Below are positions 42,905 to 51,678 of a stretch of 64,000 nt of DNA, piece after piece. The translations under genes and the position numbers were made by a program. Positions within the stretch are counted from its first letter, which is position 1. Each line of letters starts with the position of its first letter. The DNA comes from an uncultured cyanobacterium. GTDB taxonomy: Bacteria; Cyanobacteriota; Cyanobacteriia; Cyanobacteriales; Chroococcidiopsidaceae. The DNA lies in assembly GCA_946221495.1 (NCBI GenBank), contig CAMIFA010000006.1:1-64000 (forward strand), written 5' to 3'. Under the pieces are notes generated by a model that was not told the origin of the DNA, did not search any database, and saw nothing but the letters and a program-made list of their open reading frames with translations.

Positions 42905-45900
42905 TCAACGCTGGCTGAATTGCTGCACAACAGACGAAGGAGATAAATCAGACCAAGACTGCTTCACTAAGTCAGCAGCAGCTTTAACGCTACCGAGGTA
43001 ATTACCTGCTGGTAGCGAGGGGAAGCGCCGATAAGGTACGACTTCCTCACCAAAATACTGCGCGTACTCTGGGCTGTTCACCATCGTATCTACAGCCGCC
43101 CTTAAGCCGCCGTCAGCCAAGAGCTTGTTGTACTGCCGAATTTCTCCTTGAGTAGCTGGAGCGCGACCCAGGATGTGCCGGAACAGAAACTCAATCACCT
43201 TGGTATTAGGATAAGGCGTGTAGAAGCGCCGACGATAGGTATCGGAACTAGCAAGAGCGCGGACGAACTCCCGTACCGAGATTTCGCCATTCTTGAGTTT
43301 GCTGTCTAGTTCTGAAATCCGTAAACCGTCAGGAACTTGACCACTAAATAAATCCAGCACCTGACAGTAGATGGCATCAACAACCAACTTAGTTTCAGAT
43401 GAATTAGTTCCTGGGTTAAGGCGATAAATCCGAGCAGGCTTACGGCGTGTTGTACCTACGCCCACCTCTACAGATTGTCCGCGACCATCATTAAACGAGC
43501 GACCCAGCTCAATGAACAGTGGCTTACTACGATCTATTTGACGAGCTTGTGCTGCCATATCCGCGATCGCTTTTGCTGTCATTGGCATCTTATCAGCTGG
43601 CATCCGCGACTTAGTTGGCTCAAAGCTAGGTACTACCAAGTCATCATTCTGCTTGGTTAGCTGGTTATAAAGCTTCTCGCTATTCGGGAAGTTAGCAGCT
43701 GGTAAGGTGGGGAAGCGACGGTAGGGAACTGTATCTTCGCCAAATACCTGGAGGTATTCCATACTGTTAACCATTGCGCCTACAAAGCCTCGAATGCCTT
43801 GGGTAGCAAGAATTTGGTTATAAGTACGAATTTCCACCTGGTCTTTAGGTGCGCGTCCCAGGAAGTGTTTGGTTCCTAGTTCAATTACCTTCGTGTTGGG
43901 ATAAGGGGCATAAAACTCTTTGATATAGAGATTTGACACACCTAAGCCTTCAATAAATTCCTTGACGTTGATCTCGCCATTACCCAGCTTGCTCTCTAAA
44001 GCCGTAAATTCGTTTTGAGCGATATACGGTTCAATATCTCGCTCAAAAATTTGGCGATAGGCAGCGCGAATAACGGTTTGCACCTCTATCTTGTCGCTGT
44101 TGTTCTCCAGCTTAAAGGTTTTGGTTTGTTCGCGCTGTTTGCTAACACCTTGGTTAACGCGGAACTGAATATCTGGTTGAGTCCGGATTTCTGTGACTGC
44201 ACCAAGTTCGACGAAGCGGGGCGTTTCTTGAGTTTCAACATTGGTGGAGACAATATCTTCAGCAATAGTACCAACTCGTAACGACCTCAGTGCCACACCG
44301 CCGGGAGTCAAATAGCGCTCATATGGCACTGTATCTTCGCCAAACGTATCGCTGTACTCTGGGGTATCAATCAAGGCATCGATCAGCGCGTAGAAGCCCT
44401 GCTTGGAGCAAATATCAAAGTAACGGTTAATTTCCTGCCGTCCATAGGTTGGACGACCTAATAACCGCCGATGAATATACTCGATCGCTTTGGTAACATA
44501 TAGCCGTGTCCAGTACAAGCTGCGGAATAAATCCGACTTAGCTAGCTGCCGGATAAACTCGCGGACGCTAATCTCGCCGTTTTCTAGCTTGATTTCTGGT
44601 ACTCTAAGACGCTGACCTTCATAAACATCGCGTCCGAACACCTGCAAGTAAGCAGCGCGAATTACTGCTTGCGTTGAGCTTTCGGAGAATTTAACACTAG
44701 TTCCCTTCGCTGAGTTTCTTCTCCCACTAAAACTAGGTATTTGATCTAAGCGGAACACCTTGGGACCAAGAGAACCTGGAAACTCACCCCGTGCACTAGG
44801 ATTGCTGTTTTGGTTATTGGTTGCTGGACCTTGGTGAATCAGAATCCGTTTAGTATCTTTACCAAAAGGAGCTGGACTGCTGCTAGGATTGCGAGTTTCT
44901 TTCGGGAAAATTGCCCCAAATTGAATTTCTAAAGGATCGTTTCCAGAACCATAAGGATGTTGATCTGGTAGCGGCTTTTCATAGGCAGCAAACAGTGTGA
45001 TAAATTGCGGAACTTTGCGGAACGGCGCACTGTAGTTGAGCAAATCTTGCTGTGGTCCCCAGTTACGGCATTCTTGGGCTTCTTGACCTAGTCCCCGCAA
45101 ATACGGTACTGTTTCTTCACCAAAGTAGTCAGAGTATTCTGAAGAATCAACTAAAGCATCTACAAGCGCTGCTAAACCGCCGTTGGAAACAATAGAGAAG
45201 TAATCTGCTACTTCTTTGCGGCTGGAAGGACCACGACCTAAGAAGTGCCGGAAGGCAAGTTCAATAACTCGACTGTTAATAAACGGCTCGTAGAATTGTT
45301 TCCGGTATAAGGGGGATTTTCCTAAACGGCGGATAAATTCCTTCATCGAAATATCGCCGTTCTTGACTTGAGACTCCAGGTATGATATTGCTTGGCTGTA
45401 AGCCCTGGTAATGTCACGCTCAAAAACTTGCCGATAAGCAGCTTTGACTACTTCTTGCTTTTCAGTTCCCGACAGTCCCGGCTTCATCGCATATTTTTGG
45501 CGGCGCTCGGCGGCATTGAAGTAGATCTGAGGCAGCTGTAGCCCTTGCTTGTCACCGGAGGGACGTTGGCGCACTTTATCCGAAGGAGTTGGAGCTTTGA
45601 ATTCGCTAATCAGCACATCCATGTACTGGCTAACAATGTCTGTAGCTTCGGTGTCCTTGCGGAAATAGGAAACTGCTGCTTGGCGCATTTCTTGCAAGGC
45701 GACAATTGTTGCCTCACCAGAACAGGCATTTTCGATAATTTCTCGCAAACCGCGCGTATTAACTGCGATGATATTGGGGTCGCCAGCAACGATCGCATAC
45801 GTAACGTAGCGTAAGAACCAACTGAGATCCCGCAGCGACTTCTGCATATTGCTGGGACCATAGCGGGAGACGTTGATCGGTCTAAAACCAGGAGGTACTG

Positions 45901-46309
45901 GTGCTTGCGGTGAAGCACTAAAAAGCGATCGCAACCCTTCTAGAAAGCCGCTACCGCCACTTTCTGCATAAGTTACATTTCCTAGTCTCATTCTTTCTTT
46001 TACGTCATTGCTTGCCCCTGCCATTGCCATGACATCGGCTTCCTGTGGCTTTTCTAAATAAGCCATTGGCGAACCACCGACAAAAATCCGGTTAGCAGCT
46101 CGGGATACTATAACTCCTGAGTTTTTGGTCAGGGTATCGGCAATCTCTAAACGCTTTACACCAGATGCAAAATAACTAGCTAATTCGTTCAGTTCGCCAC
46201 GTTCTGGAAAGCGGTCTTGTTGTTCCGCTTGATTGATCGTTGCGACTGCTAGGGTTTGATATAGTTGCGGACGCGCAACTGAGCTTCCACCGCTTGCCTT
46301 AACACTCAT
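42905..46309 (-). CDS. apcE: Phycobilisome core-membrane linker (LCM)
   Basis: 1134 residues. The N-terminal phycobilin-binding domain (about 1-235) has a bilin cysteine at C196 (IENACSGEATI) and a PB-loop around residues 80-150. Four linker repeats follow, each with a [AV]xY[RLC]Qxx-type start, a NGEIS or NGDIS turn and a GEE/GED-VPY end: about 275-405, 535-665, 735-865 and 955-1090. LCM organises the core cylinders, holds the terminal emitter and attaches the phycobilisome to photosystem II. In known species, two, three and four repeats go with two-, three- and five-cylinder cores. Four repeats therefore predict a pentacylindrical core. Confidence 0.97.
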   Translation of the reverse strand: MSVKASGGSSVARPQLYQTLAVATINQAEQQDRFPERGELNELASYFASGVKRLEIADTLTKNSGVIVSRAANRIFVGGSPMAYLEKPQEADVMAMAGASNDVKERMRLGNVTYAESGGSGFLEGLRSLFSASPQAPVPPGFRPINVSRYGPSNMQKSLRDLSWFLRYVTYAIVAGDPNIIAVNTRGLREIIENACSGEATIVALQEMRQAAVSYFRKDTEATDIVSQYMDVLISEFKAPTPSDKVRQRPSGDKQGLQLPQIYFNAAERRQKYAMKPGLSGTEKQEVVKAAYRQVFERDITRAYSQAISYLESQVKNGDISMKEFIRRLGKSPLYRKQFYEPFINSRVIELAFRHFLGRGPSSRKEVADYFSIVSNGGLAALVDALVDSSEYSDYFGEETVPYLRGLGQEAQECRNWGPQQDLLNYSAPFRKVPQFITLFAAYEKPLPDQHPYGSGNDPLEIQFGAIFPKETRNPSSSPAPFGKDTKRILIHQGPATNNQNSNPSARGEFPGSLGPKVFRLDQIPSFSGRRNSAKGTSVKFSESSTQAVIRAAYLQVFGRDVYEGQRLRVPEIKLENGEISVREFIRQLAKSDLFRSLYWTRLYVTKAIEYIHRRLLGRPTYGRQEINRYFDICSKQGFYALIDALIDTPEYSDTFGEDTVPYERYLTPGGVALRSLRVGTIAEDIVSTNVETQETPRFVELGAVTEIRTQPDIQFRVNQGVSKQREQTKTFKLENNSDKIEVQTVIRAAYRQIFERDIEPYIAQNEFTALESKLGNGEINVKEFIEGLGVSNLYIKEFYAPYPNTKVIELGTKHFLGRAPKDQVEIRTYNQILATQGIRGFVGAMVNSMEYLQVFGEDTVPYRRFPTLPAANFPNSEKLYNQLTKQNDDLVVPSFEPTKSRMPADKMPMTAKAIADMAAQARQIDRSKPLFIELGRSFNDGRGQSVEVGVGTTRRKPARIYRLNPGTNSSETKLVVDAIYCQVLDLFSGQVPDGLRISELDSKLKNGEISVREFVRALASSDTYRRRFYTPYPNTKVIEFLFRHILGRAPATQGEIRQYNKLLADGGLRAAVDTMVNSPEYAQYFGEEVVPYRRFPSLPAGNYLGSVKAAADLVKQSWSDLSPSSVVQQFSQR

Positions 46310-46629
46310 TGAATTTTTAAAGCTCCCATCATATATCGTTACTTTGTTAAGTCCGACCAGGGTAAAAATACCAATCTCTCTGGGTTATAGGCTTAACACA
46401 TCAGTTTGATCTTTATCCTAGAAAGGAACTCGATTTCTTTGTGCTGCCTTGAGACAACTACTGCCTAAAGTTAACCCATCAGCTTTTAGATTAAAACGTT
46501 TTGAGTTCTTTAAGCTGATTTGTTAAGAAGTGTGTAGAATTCCCAGGTTTGCTTAATTACGGCGCTTCAGTAGATAAGTATATTTGCCAAATTAATAATG
46601 TTATTTAGGCGATCGCTCAAAGATTTGCT
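46310..46629. other. apcE upstream region
   Basis: About 320 bases between apcE and the Uma2 gene, both on the minus strand. No ORF or strong hairpin is seen. It should hold the apcE promoter and the transcript end of the Uma2 gene. Confidence 0.4.
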
Positions 46630-47295
46630 TTAAATTGCTGACATCGGATCTGGATCAATACCTAATTCTCTTAATTTGGCGGCTAGGGAACGCGATCGCT
46701 GCACTTGCTCTTCATAAGTTAAAAGTATTTCACTTTTTGCTGGATCGTAAAAGCGCAATTCCCCATTTTGAAGCCGCAATTCCAACCCTAAAACTCCACT
46801 GAACAGCGAACAACCATTATTCGGTAGCGTCGTTGCTGTAATCGGTTGGTAATTACCTGCGACTAAGCAAGAACCTTGAAGTTGGGGATAAAGATAATCA
46901 CTTGTTGGATCGTATTGAAAATACTCCCGCACTCCTAAAGCTGCGTAAATATTTGGTTTAATTTCTTGGTCTTCTTTTTGGGTACTTTTAGAAGTAATTT
47001 CTAGAACAAAATCTGGAGTATTGCCTTCTTCCCAAGTTTTGTAAGAGCGGCGATCGCCCTTTTTAACTCCAAAAACCACAAATACATCCGGTGCTACTAC
47101 GGCTCTAGGATTACCCTGTTCATAGTAAATAAATAAATTACCGGAGACATATACATCTGAACAGTCTTGGAAATAACTTTTTAGTACATTACGTCCATAA
47201 ATTAAATACTCACACGCTTGATCGCTCTCAGCCATTGGCTTACCATCTGCATCTGGATATTCAATTTCGGTTGAGAGTTGATTGCTTGATGTCAT
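46630..47295 (-). CDS. Uma2-family (DUF820) putative endonuclease
   Basis: 221 residues from the ATG at 47295; a start five codons upstream is possible. The PD-(D/E)XK-like core of Uma2 is present: VAPDVFVVFGVKKGDRR, then TPDFVLEITSKSTQKED with the E-x-S/T-K pattern. The C-terminal part has RDFY-like PAKSEILLTYEEQVQRSRSLAAKLRELGIDP, typical of cyanobacterial Uma2 proteins. The family is hugely expanded in cyanobacteria, and biological roles are unproven. Here it sits next to a cassette-like deaminase gene on the same strand. Confidence 0.9.
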   Translation of the reverse strand: MTSSNQLSTEIEYPDADGKPMAESDQACEYLIYGRNVLKSYFQDCSDVYVSGNLFIYYEQGNPRAVVAPDVFVVFGVKKGDRRSYKTWEEGNTPDFVLEITSKSTQKEDQEIKPNIYAALGVREYFQYDPTSDYLYPQLQGSCLVAGNYQPITATTLPNNGCSLFSGVLGLELRLQNGELRFYDPAKSEILLTYEEQVQRSRSLAAKLRELGIDPDPMSAI

Positions 47296-47316
47296 GAGCA
47301 GATACCTCAACTCAAA

Positions 47317-47344
47317 GTAAGAGTAGCCTTGTAAGAGTAGCCTT
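47317..47344. repeat. Perfect 14-bp tandem duplication upstream of the Uma2 gene
   Basis: GTAAGAGTAGCCTT occurs twice head-to-tail (47317-47330 and 47331-47344), ending 22 bases before the Uma2 start. It may be a slippage duplication in the leader or duplicated regulatory sites. Confidence 0.75.
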
Positions 47345-47522
47345 AACGTAACATTTCTATTTCTCTAAGAGGCGATCGCATATCTCCTAAAAGTGCTTCA
47401 GTGCAAGCGGGCGCTTCTTATCCTGATCCTACTGATGTCAACAATTACGAAGTTCTCTAATACTTCTACCTCTAAATTAAATTGAGAATTTTATTTATAG
47501 TCTGGAGACTTTCCGCATTAGT

Positions 47523-47584
47523 GTCCAACCGATAACGTAAAGATCAATAACCTCTCGGCATTCAACTCCAGCACCGTATTAGAC
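47523..47584 (-). repeat. attC-like site 3' of the deaminase gene
   Basis: On the minus strand the stretch from 47584 to 47523 starts GTCTAAT and ends GTTGGAC, which fits the integron R'' (RYYYAAC, one mismatch) and R' (GTTRRRY) boxes. Sub-terminal bases are partly complementary. It contains GGTGCTGG and AGGTTAT, shared with the repeat at 48008-48047. It begins 5 bases after the deaminase stop codon, the usual position of an attC site behind a cassette gene. This is motif matching by eye. Confidence 0.4.
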
Positions 47585-47588
47585 TGCG

Positions 47589-47969
47589 CTATAACCAGTG
47601 TTTTGGCAACAGATCGCTTAAAATTACGTAGCTTGTGTCATCTACTATCACTTTTGCATTTAGATTTTCTTTGCTCACCTGGATCATCAACTCTCTGCAC
47701 CTGCCACATGGCATCATAATCTTCCTTGAACTAATCGCCACAATATAATCAATTACGGTTTCACGAGCTTTCAGCATTTCGGCGATCGCTGCGTGTTCAG
47801 CGCAAAAACCAATACCACAAGCTAAGTCCAAACATATACCTGTATAAATCCTGTTTTTGTTTGTTATCAATGCAGAGCCTACAGATCCTGCTGTTAAAGA
47901 CGGCTTGGCAAGTTGAAATTCTCCAAGTACGGCTTTCGCTCTATCTATTAGCTCTTGGTATGCCATCAT
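47589..47969 (-). CDS. Cytidine/blasticidin-S-deaminase-like protein
   Basis: About 126 residues from the ATG at 47969; ATG 47966 and TTG 47972 are alternatives. The zinc site of the cytidine deaminase fold is visible: CAEHAAIAEM (Cys-Ala-Glu, the catalytic Glu) and MPCGRCRELM (two Cys ligands). The short N-terminal ELIDRAKAVLGEFQLAKPSL fits blasticidin-S-deaminase-like or nucleoside deaminases. It may deaminate cytidine or a related nucleoside or antibiotic. It is flanked on both sides by similar attC-like repeats (47523-47584 and 48008-48083), as expected for a gene cassette. Confidence 0.8.
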   Translation of the reverse strand: MMAYQELIDRAKAVLGEFQLAKPSLTAGSVGSALITNKNRIYTGICLDLACGIGFCAEHAAIAEMLKARETVIDYIVAISSRKIMMPCGRCRELMIQVSKENLNAKVIVDDTSYVILSDLLPKHWL

Positions 47970-48007
47970 CAATTACTGATTAACCCTACTTGTGAATATT
48001 AAATCAC

Positions 48008-48083
48008 TGTCCTACGGATAACCTCTAGGTAACTTAATCCCAGCACCAGCAGATGAGATCGAAGTACCGTCCCCACTGATAAC
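48008..48083 (-). repeat. Degenerate attC-like repeats upstream of the deaminase gene
   Basis: On the minus strand, two more copies of the unit GTTATCnGTnGGAC are seen: GTTATCAGTGGGGAC (48083-48069) and GTTATCCGTAGGACA (48022-48008). The second is preceded by GGTGCTGG and AGGTTAT as in the site behind the gene. A GTTAGAC box lies at 48091-48097. The units share order and orientation with the 47523-47584 site, so they could be remains of cassette recombination sites or another dispersed repeat. Confidence 0.4.
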
Positions 48084-48296
48084 CCTAGCAGTCTAACGAC
48101 GAAAGGAAGTGGTAAATAAACTCGAACGCTAGACGCAGAAATCCTCGTTCGACCGCTCCCCTGTATTGTTTTGCCGCATCTGGAGCGAGAGTTTTGACTC
48201 TTCCAGACGATACCGCAGACATGGGTTGTAAAGTGTAGCTTGACAATAAGTTATTCAGAAATGTAAAGTGATACTTGACAGCAGGCAGGCGAACAC

Positions 48297-48989
48297 ATGA
48301 AAAACCGACTGAAAGAACTTCGACAACTACACTCCTTGTCACAGTCTGATCTTGCAAGAGAATTAGGAGTGAGTCGTCAGGCGGTGAATGGTTTTGAATC
48401 TGGCAAGTTCGATCCCAGCCTAGATATGGCTTTCAAAATTGCCAGCCTGTTTAATGTTGCAATTGAAGACGTTTTCATTTATGAGGCAAAGCACTCTATG
48501 CAAACACTAGTTGAGCGAGTTAAAAATTTCTTTGGGTTTGAGTTTGGATTCGAGCGATTCACTGAAAAGGCGATCAATGCACTCAATTTTGCTCGCAATG
48601 AGGCAGCGCGATCTGCTGAAAGCAGCAGCACTTCGCGATCGCAGAACTCGCAAGTCGAACCAGAACACTTACTAGCTGGCTTGTTGGCTGATCCAAGCAC
48701 TACCTCTGCTCGTTTACTTCGAGCCACTGGTGTGACGCTAGGCATTGAAACTAATGAGCATTCTTTTGAATCCCGTGAAAATCCAAAGTTTAGCCAAGAG
48801 AGTAAGTTCGTGCTAGAGATTGCCTTGCAAGTCGTTCGGCTTCAGGGTAAAAAGTCGATTGGCACAGAGCATCTTCTATGGGGATTAATTCGACTAGCAG
48901 AAACAGACAAAATCACTTTGAGTGAACTGTTTCAACGTTACGGGATTGATATCGAAATCCTGAACAACAAACTCATAGAAATAATTTAA
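48297..48989 (+). CDS. XRE helix-turn-helix regulator fused to a Clp N-terminal domain
   Basis: 230 residues. Residues 4-62 form an XRE/Cro-type helix-turn-helix (LKELRQLHSLSQSDLARELGVSRQAVNGFESGKFDPS). From about 85 on it resembles the ClpA/ClpC N domain with two repeat units: FTEKAINALNFARNEAARS ... VEPEHLLAGLL, and SKFVLEIALQVVRLQGKKSIGTEHLLWGLIRL. The Clp N domain recruits substrates and adaptors to the Clp protease. The fusion suggests a DNA-binding protein that interacts with the proteolytic machinery or reads misfolded clients, but this is inference. It lies between the deaminase and the broken glycosyltransferase; no partner gene is evident. Confidence 0.85.
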   Translation: MKNRLKELRQLHSLSQSDLARELGVSRQAVNGFESGKFDPSLDMAFKIASLFNVAIEDVFIYEAKHSMQTLVERVKNFFGFEFGFERFTEKAINALNFARNEAARSAESSSTSRSQNSQVEPEHLLAGLLADPSTTSARLLRATGVTLGIETNEHSFESRENPKFSQESKFVLEIALQVVRLQGKKSIGTEHLLWGLIRLAETDKITLSELFQRYGIDIEILNNKLIEII

Positions 48990-49019
48990 TTCAAACCAAA
49001 AACTGACTGAAACCTCCTA

Positions 49020-49051
49020 CATCTACCAAGTCTTTGATCTCTTGGTAGGTG
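49020..49051 (+). terminator. Hairpin after the XRE-Clp gene
   Basis: CATCTACCAAG (49020-49030) pairs with CTTGGTAGGTG (49041-49051), 11 bp including one G-T, loop TCTTTGATCT, followed by CTTTGTTGTTC. It lies 31 bases after the stop codon and looks like a terminator. Confidence 0.7.
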
Positions 49052-49101
49052 CTTTGTTGTTCACCCTCCAGCAACCCTCAAACAACTGTCATTACTACTA
49101 A

Positions 49102-50388
49102 TTAGATAGATACATTCAAATGTAATTCAATTGCATCACACGCTGTCCTTGCACCATTTTCTAACTGTATTTGCTTCCCTATTTCAGTAGCCCGTTGAGT
49201 ATATTTTGGATTAGTTAATAACTGCTTTAACTCAGCAGCAGCCGTGACAGCGTTATATTCAGTACGCTTAATAGTACGTGCTACACCTAGCCTTTCTGCC
49301 CTCGCTGCATTGTCTGGTTGATCGTGGCTGTAAGGCATAATTAACATCGGGCGACCAGATCGTAGGGCTTAGGCGGTTGTACCGATACCGCCTTGATGGA
49401 CAATAGCTAGTGAGCGCGGGAATACTTTGGAGTAAGGAGCATAGTCAAAAGCGGCTATGTCTTTGGACAACAATTCTTGAGGTGGTTTATTGCGTTGATC
49501 TTGTCCAATTAAAAGTACAGCGCGGTGTCCTAACTTTTTAGCAGCGATCGCACTCTCGCTATAAAAATTACCCGCATCTATTACAGCTGATGAACCCAAG
49601 GTAAAAATAATCGGTGGAGAACCAGCATCAAGGAATTCTGATAGTTCTGGAGTAAGTTCTGTTTTATCCTGGCGATCATAAAAAGGAAACCCCGTTACAC
49701 AAGTTTTTTTGTGCCAGTCAGGTTGAGGTTGAGCAAAAACTTTGGAGAATAGAGCCAGCACTAAATTCGGTGAATGTTGTCCTTCAAAAAGCGGATCTTT
49801 ACCTGGCGGTAGTCCTAGTTCAGCTCGTAGCTTCCGTACAGGTTCAGTCCACGAACGAACACTACGCTTGGCAAGAGAGAGTAAAACACCAATAATTAAT
49901 GAACCAAGTGGTCTTAAAGAAATCTGACCGTACACAGTTGGTAGAACTGGAGGATCATAAGCTGATAAAAAAGTTAATGGAGCTAACACGCTAGATACCC
50001 ATCGAATCCCCGTTTTTTCAACTACCAAAGGACTAGCAAAACTCAGTGGATGACTTACAAGCAAATCAGCACCACTTACAGCCTGGATCAAATCTTCATA
50101 ACTATCTTTTAGATAAGGTAGGAGTAACTCACGAACAACATACTGTGTTCCCTGACTAGGGTGCATTGCGCGTTTGATAATTTCTTGAGCTTGATCAAAA
50201 CTGCCATTAAATAAATCAGGTCTGATCGGGTAAAACTCAAGTCCTTCAGCTTCAACTTTAGAGCGATACGTCTCGTGTGTGGCAATTACAGGTTGGTGTC
50301 CTCGTTGCTGCAATTCCAGGGCGATCGCCATATAAGGATGCAAATCACCCAGAGATCCATAAGTGGTAAGAATAATACGATTACCCAT
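49102..50388 (-). pseudogene. GT1-family glycosyltransferase (UGT/MGT type), interrupted by an in-frame TAA
   Basis: A single frame of about 428 codons begins at the ATG at 50388 (MGNRIILTTYGSLGDLHPYM). It reads through GT-B fold features (HETYRSKVEAEGLEFYPI, IIFTLGSSAV, DYAPYSKVFPRSLAIVHQGG, IGTTA). A TAA follows at 49369-49371, and the frame then continues ALRSGRPMLIMPYSHDQPDN, AARAERLGVARTI to the end at 49102. In homologues the residue in the stop position is Gln (GTTAQALR), so CAA to TAA explains it. The stop lies inside the donor-binding motif and would remove the last 90 residues. Such enzymes glycosylate lipids, carotenoids or small metabolites; the acceptor is unknown. Confidence 0.8.
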
Positions 50389-50787
50389 TGCTTAGTAACT
50401 TCAACTTGTATTTGTGTAGCTATTTAACGATGCTGTTGAGTGGCGGCAAATAACCTCGAACCCATCACTAGGCACTTTTGACAATCCACTCTAAGCAGAT
50501 TGTTAAACTGCATATTATGAGCAAAGTAAGACTTGACAGTATGGATTAATGACATAAGCTTTGTATATTTCTTTCCTTATTGAGATCCAGAAGTTTTCTA
50601 GATATTTCTCTAGGGAACAATGCTCGAAGAATTTGGTGGAGGTATGTGTTCTAATTTGAATCAAGTATTACTTGTATCATCCAAAGAAAAGCTATGTCAT
50701 ATTAATTGAACGCTTAGAAGAACATATCTACGTTACATTCAGGCACTACACTACGAGAAGTGCTGACGGGGTGAGAAATTCTTTGAG
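50389..50787. other. Intergenic region between divergent genes
   Basis: About 400 bases between the broken glycosyltransferase and gatD. AT-rich, with no ORF of note and no strong hairpin. It should contain both promoters. Confidence 0.4.
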
Positions 50788-51594
50788 ATGAATTTTGAAC
50801 AATTTGAATTAACAATTGGCTGGCTGTATCCAACGCTGATGAGTACCTACGGCGATCGCGGTAATGTAATCTGCATCCAACGGCGCGGTGAATGGCGGGG
50901 TTACAAAGTCAAAATTATGCCACTGGATCAAAACTCTACAACTGCTGATATCCACTCAGTAGATTTATTAGTGGGTGGTGGCGCACAAGATCGGCAACAA
51001 GAAATTGTGATGCGTGACTTACGTGGTGCAAAGGCAGAAGCGCTACGTGAAAAAATCGACAGTGGTACTCCTGGGATATTTACCTGTGGCGCACCGCAAT
51101 TATTAGGTCATTACTATGAACCTGGAGAGGGACAAAGAATTGAGGGACTAAGCTTATTTGATTTTGTTTCAGTTCATCCCGGCTTAAATGCACGTCGCTG
51201 TATTGGCAATCTTGTGATTGAAATCACAGCAAAGCGGCTGGCGGCGGAATTACAAGTAATCGCAGGTTCGCCAGTATATGTAATTGGCTTTGAAAATCAT
51301 GGCGGACGTACTAAACTTGGTCAAGTAGAAGCTTTAGGGCGTGTAGTGCAAGGGTTGGGGAATAATGGTGAAGATGGCACAGAAGGGGCATTTTATCAAA
51401 ATGCGATCGCTACTTATTCTCACGGTCCTGTTTTACCAAAAAATCCCTTTCTTGCCGATTGGCTAATCCAGACAGCATTGCGGCAAAAGTATCAACAGTT
51501 GATTTCACTTTCACCTCTTGACGATACCCTGGCAACCCAAGCGCGATCAGCGATGTTTAAAAAATTGCGTGTAAGTGTACCAATAGCAAAGTAG
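50788..51594 (+). CDS. GatD-like type 1 glutamine amidotransferase (CobB/CobQ family)
   Basis: 268 residues. The catalytic Cys is C100 in GIFTCGAPQLLG, the His in ATYSHGPVLPKNPFLADWL, and the N-terminus begins ELTIGWLYPTLMSTYGDRGN, typical of GatD. GatD supplies ammonia to MurT, which amidates the D-Glu of lipid II stem peptides in Gram-positives; cyanobacteria carry homologues of unclear role. A MurT gene is not adjacent here, which is unusual because the pair is commonly neighbouring. It precedes the desaturase/SDR gene, 84 bases apart in the same direction. Confidence 0.85.
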   Translation: MNFEQFELTIGWLYPTLMSTYGDRGNVICIQRRGEWRGYKVKIMPLDQNSTTADIHSVDLLVGGGAQDRQQEIVMRDLRGAKAEALREKIDSGTPGIFTCGAPQLLGHYYEPGEGQRIEGLSLFDFVSVHPGLNARRCIGNLVIEITAKRLAAELQVIAGSPVYVIGFENHGGRTKLGQVEALGRVVQGLGNNGEDGTEGAFYQNAIATYSHGPVLPKNPFLADWLIQTALRQKYQQLISLSPLDDTLATQARSAMFKKLRVSVPIAK

Positions 51595-51678
51595 TAGCTT
51601 ATTAACCAAGAATGCCCTTGTGTAAAACCTTGTATATATTCATGATCTTCAATTGTAGATGGAATTGATTAATTGATT

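Noticed and set aside
48085..48357. 90-codon minus-strand ORF overlapping the XRE gene
   Set aside because: It overlaps the start of a well-supported plus-strand gene and the repeat region, and has no recognisable similarity.
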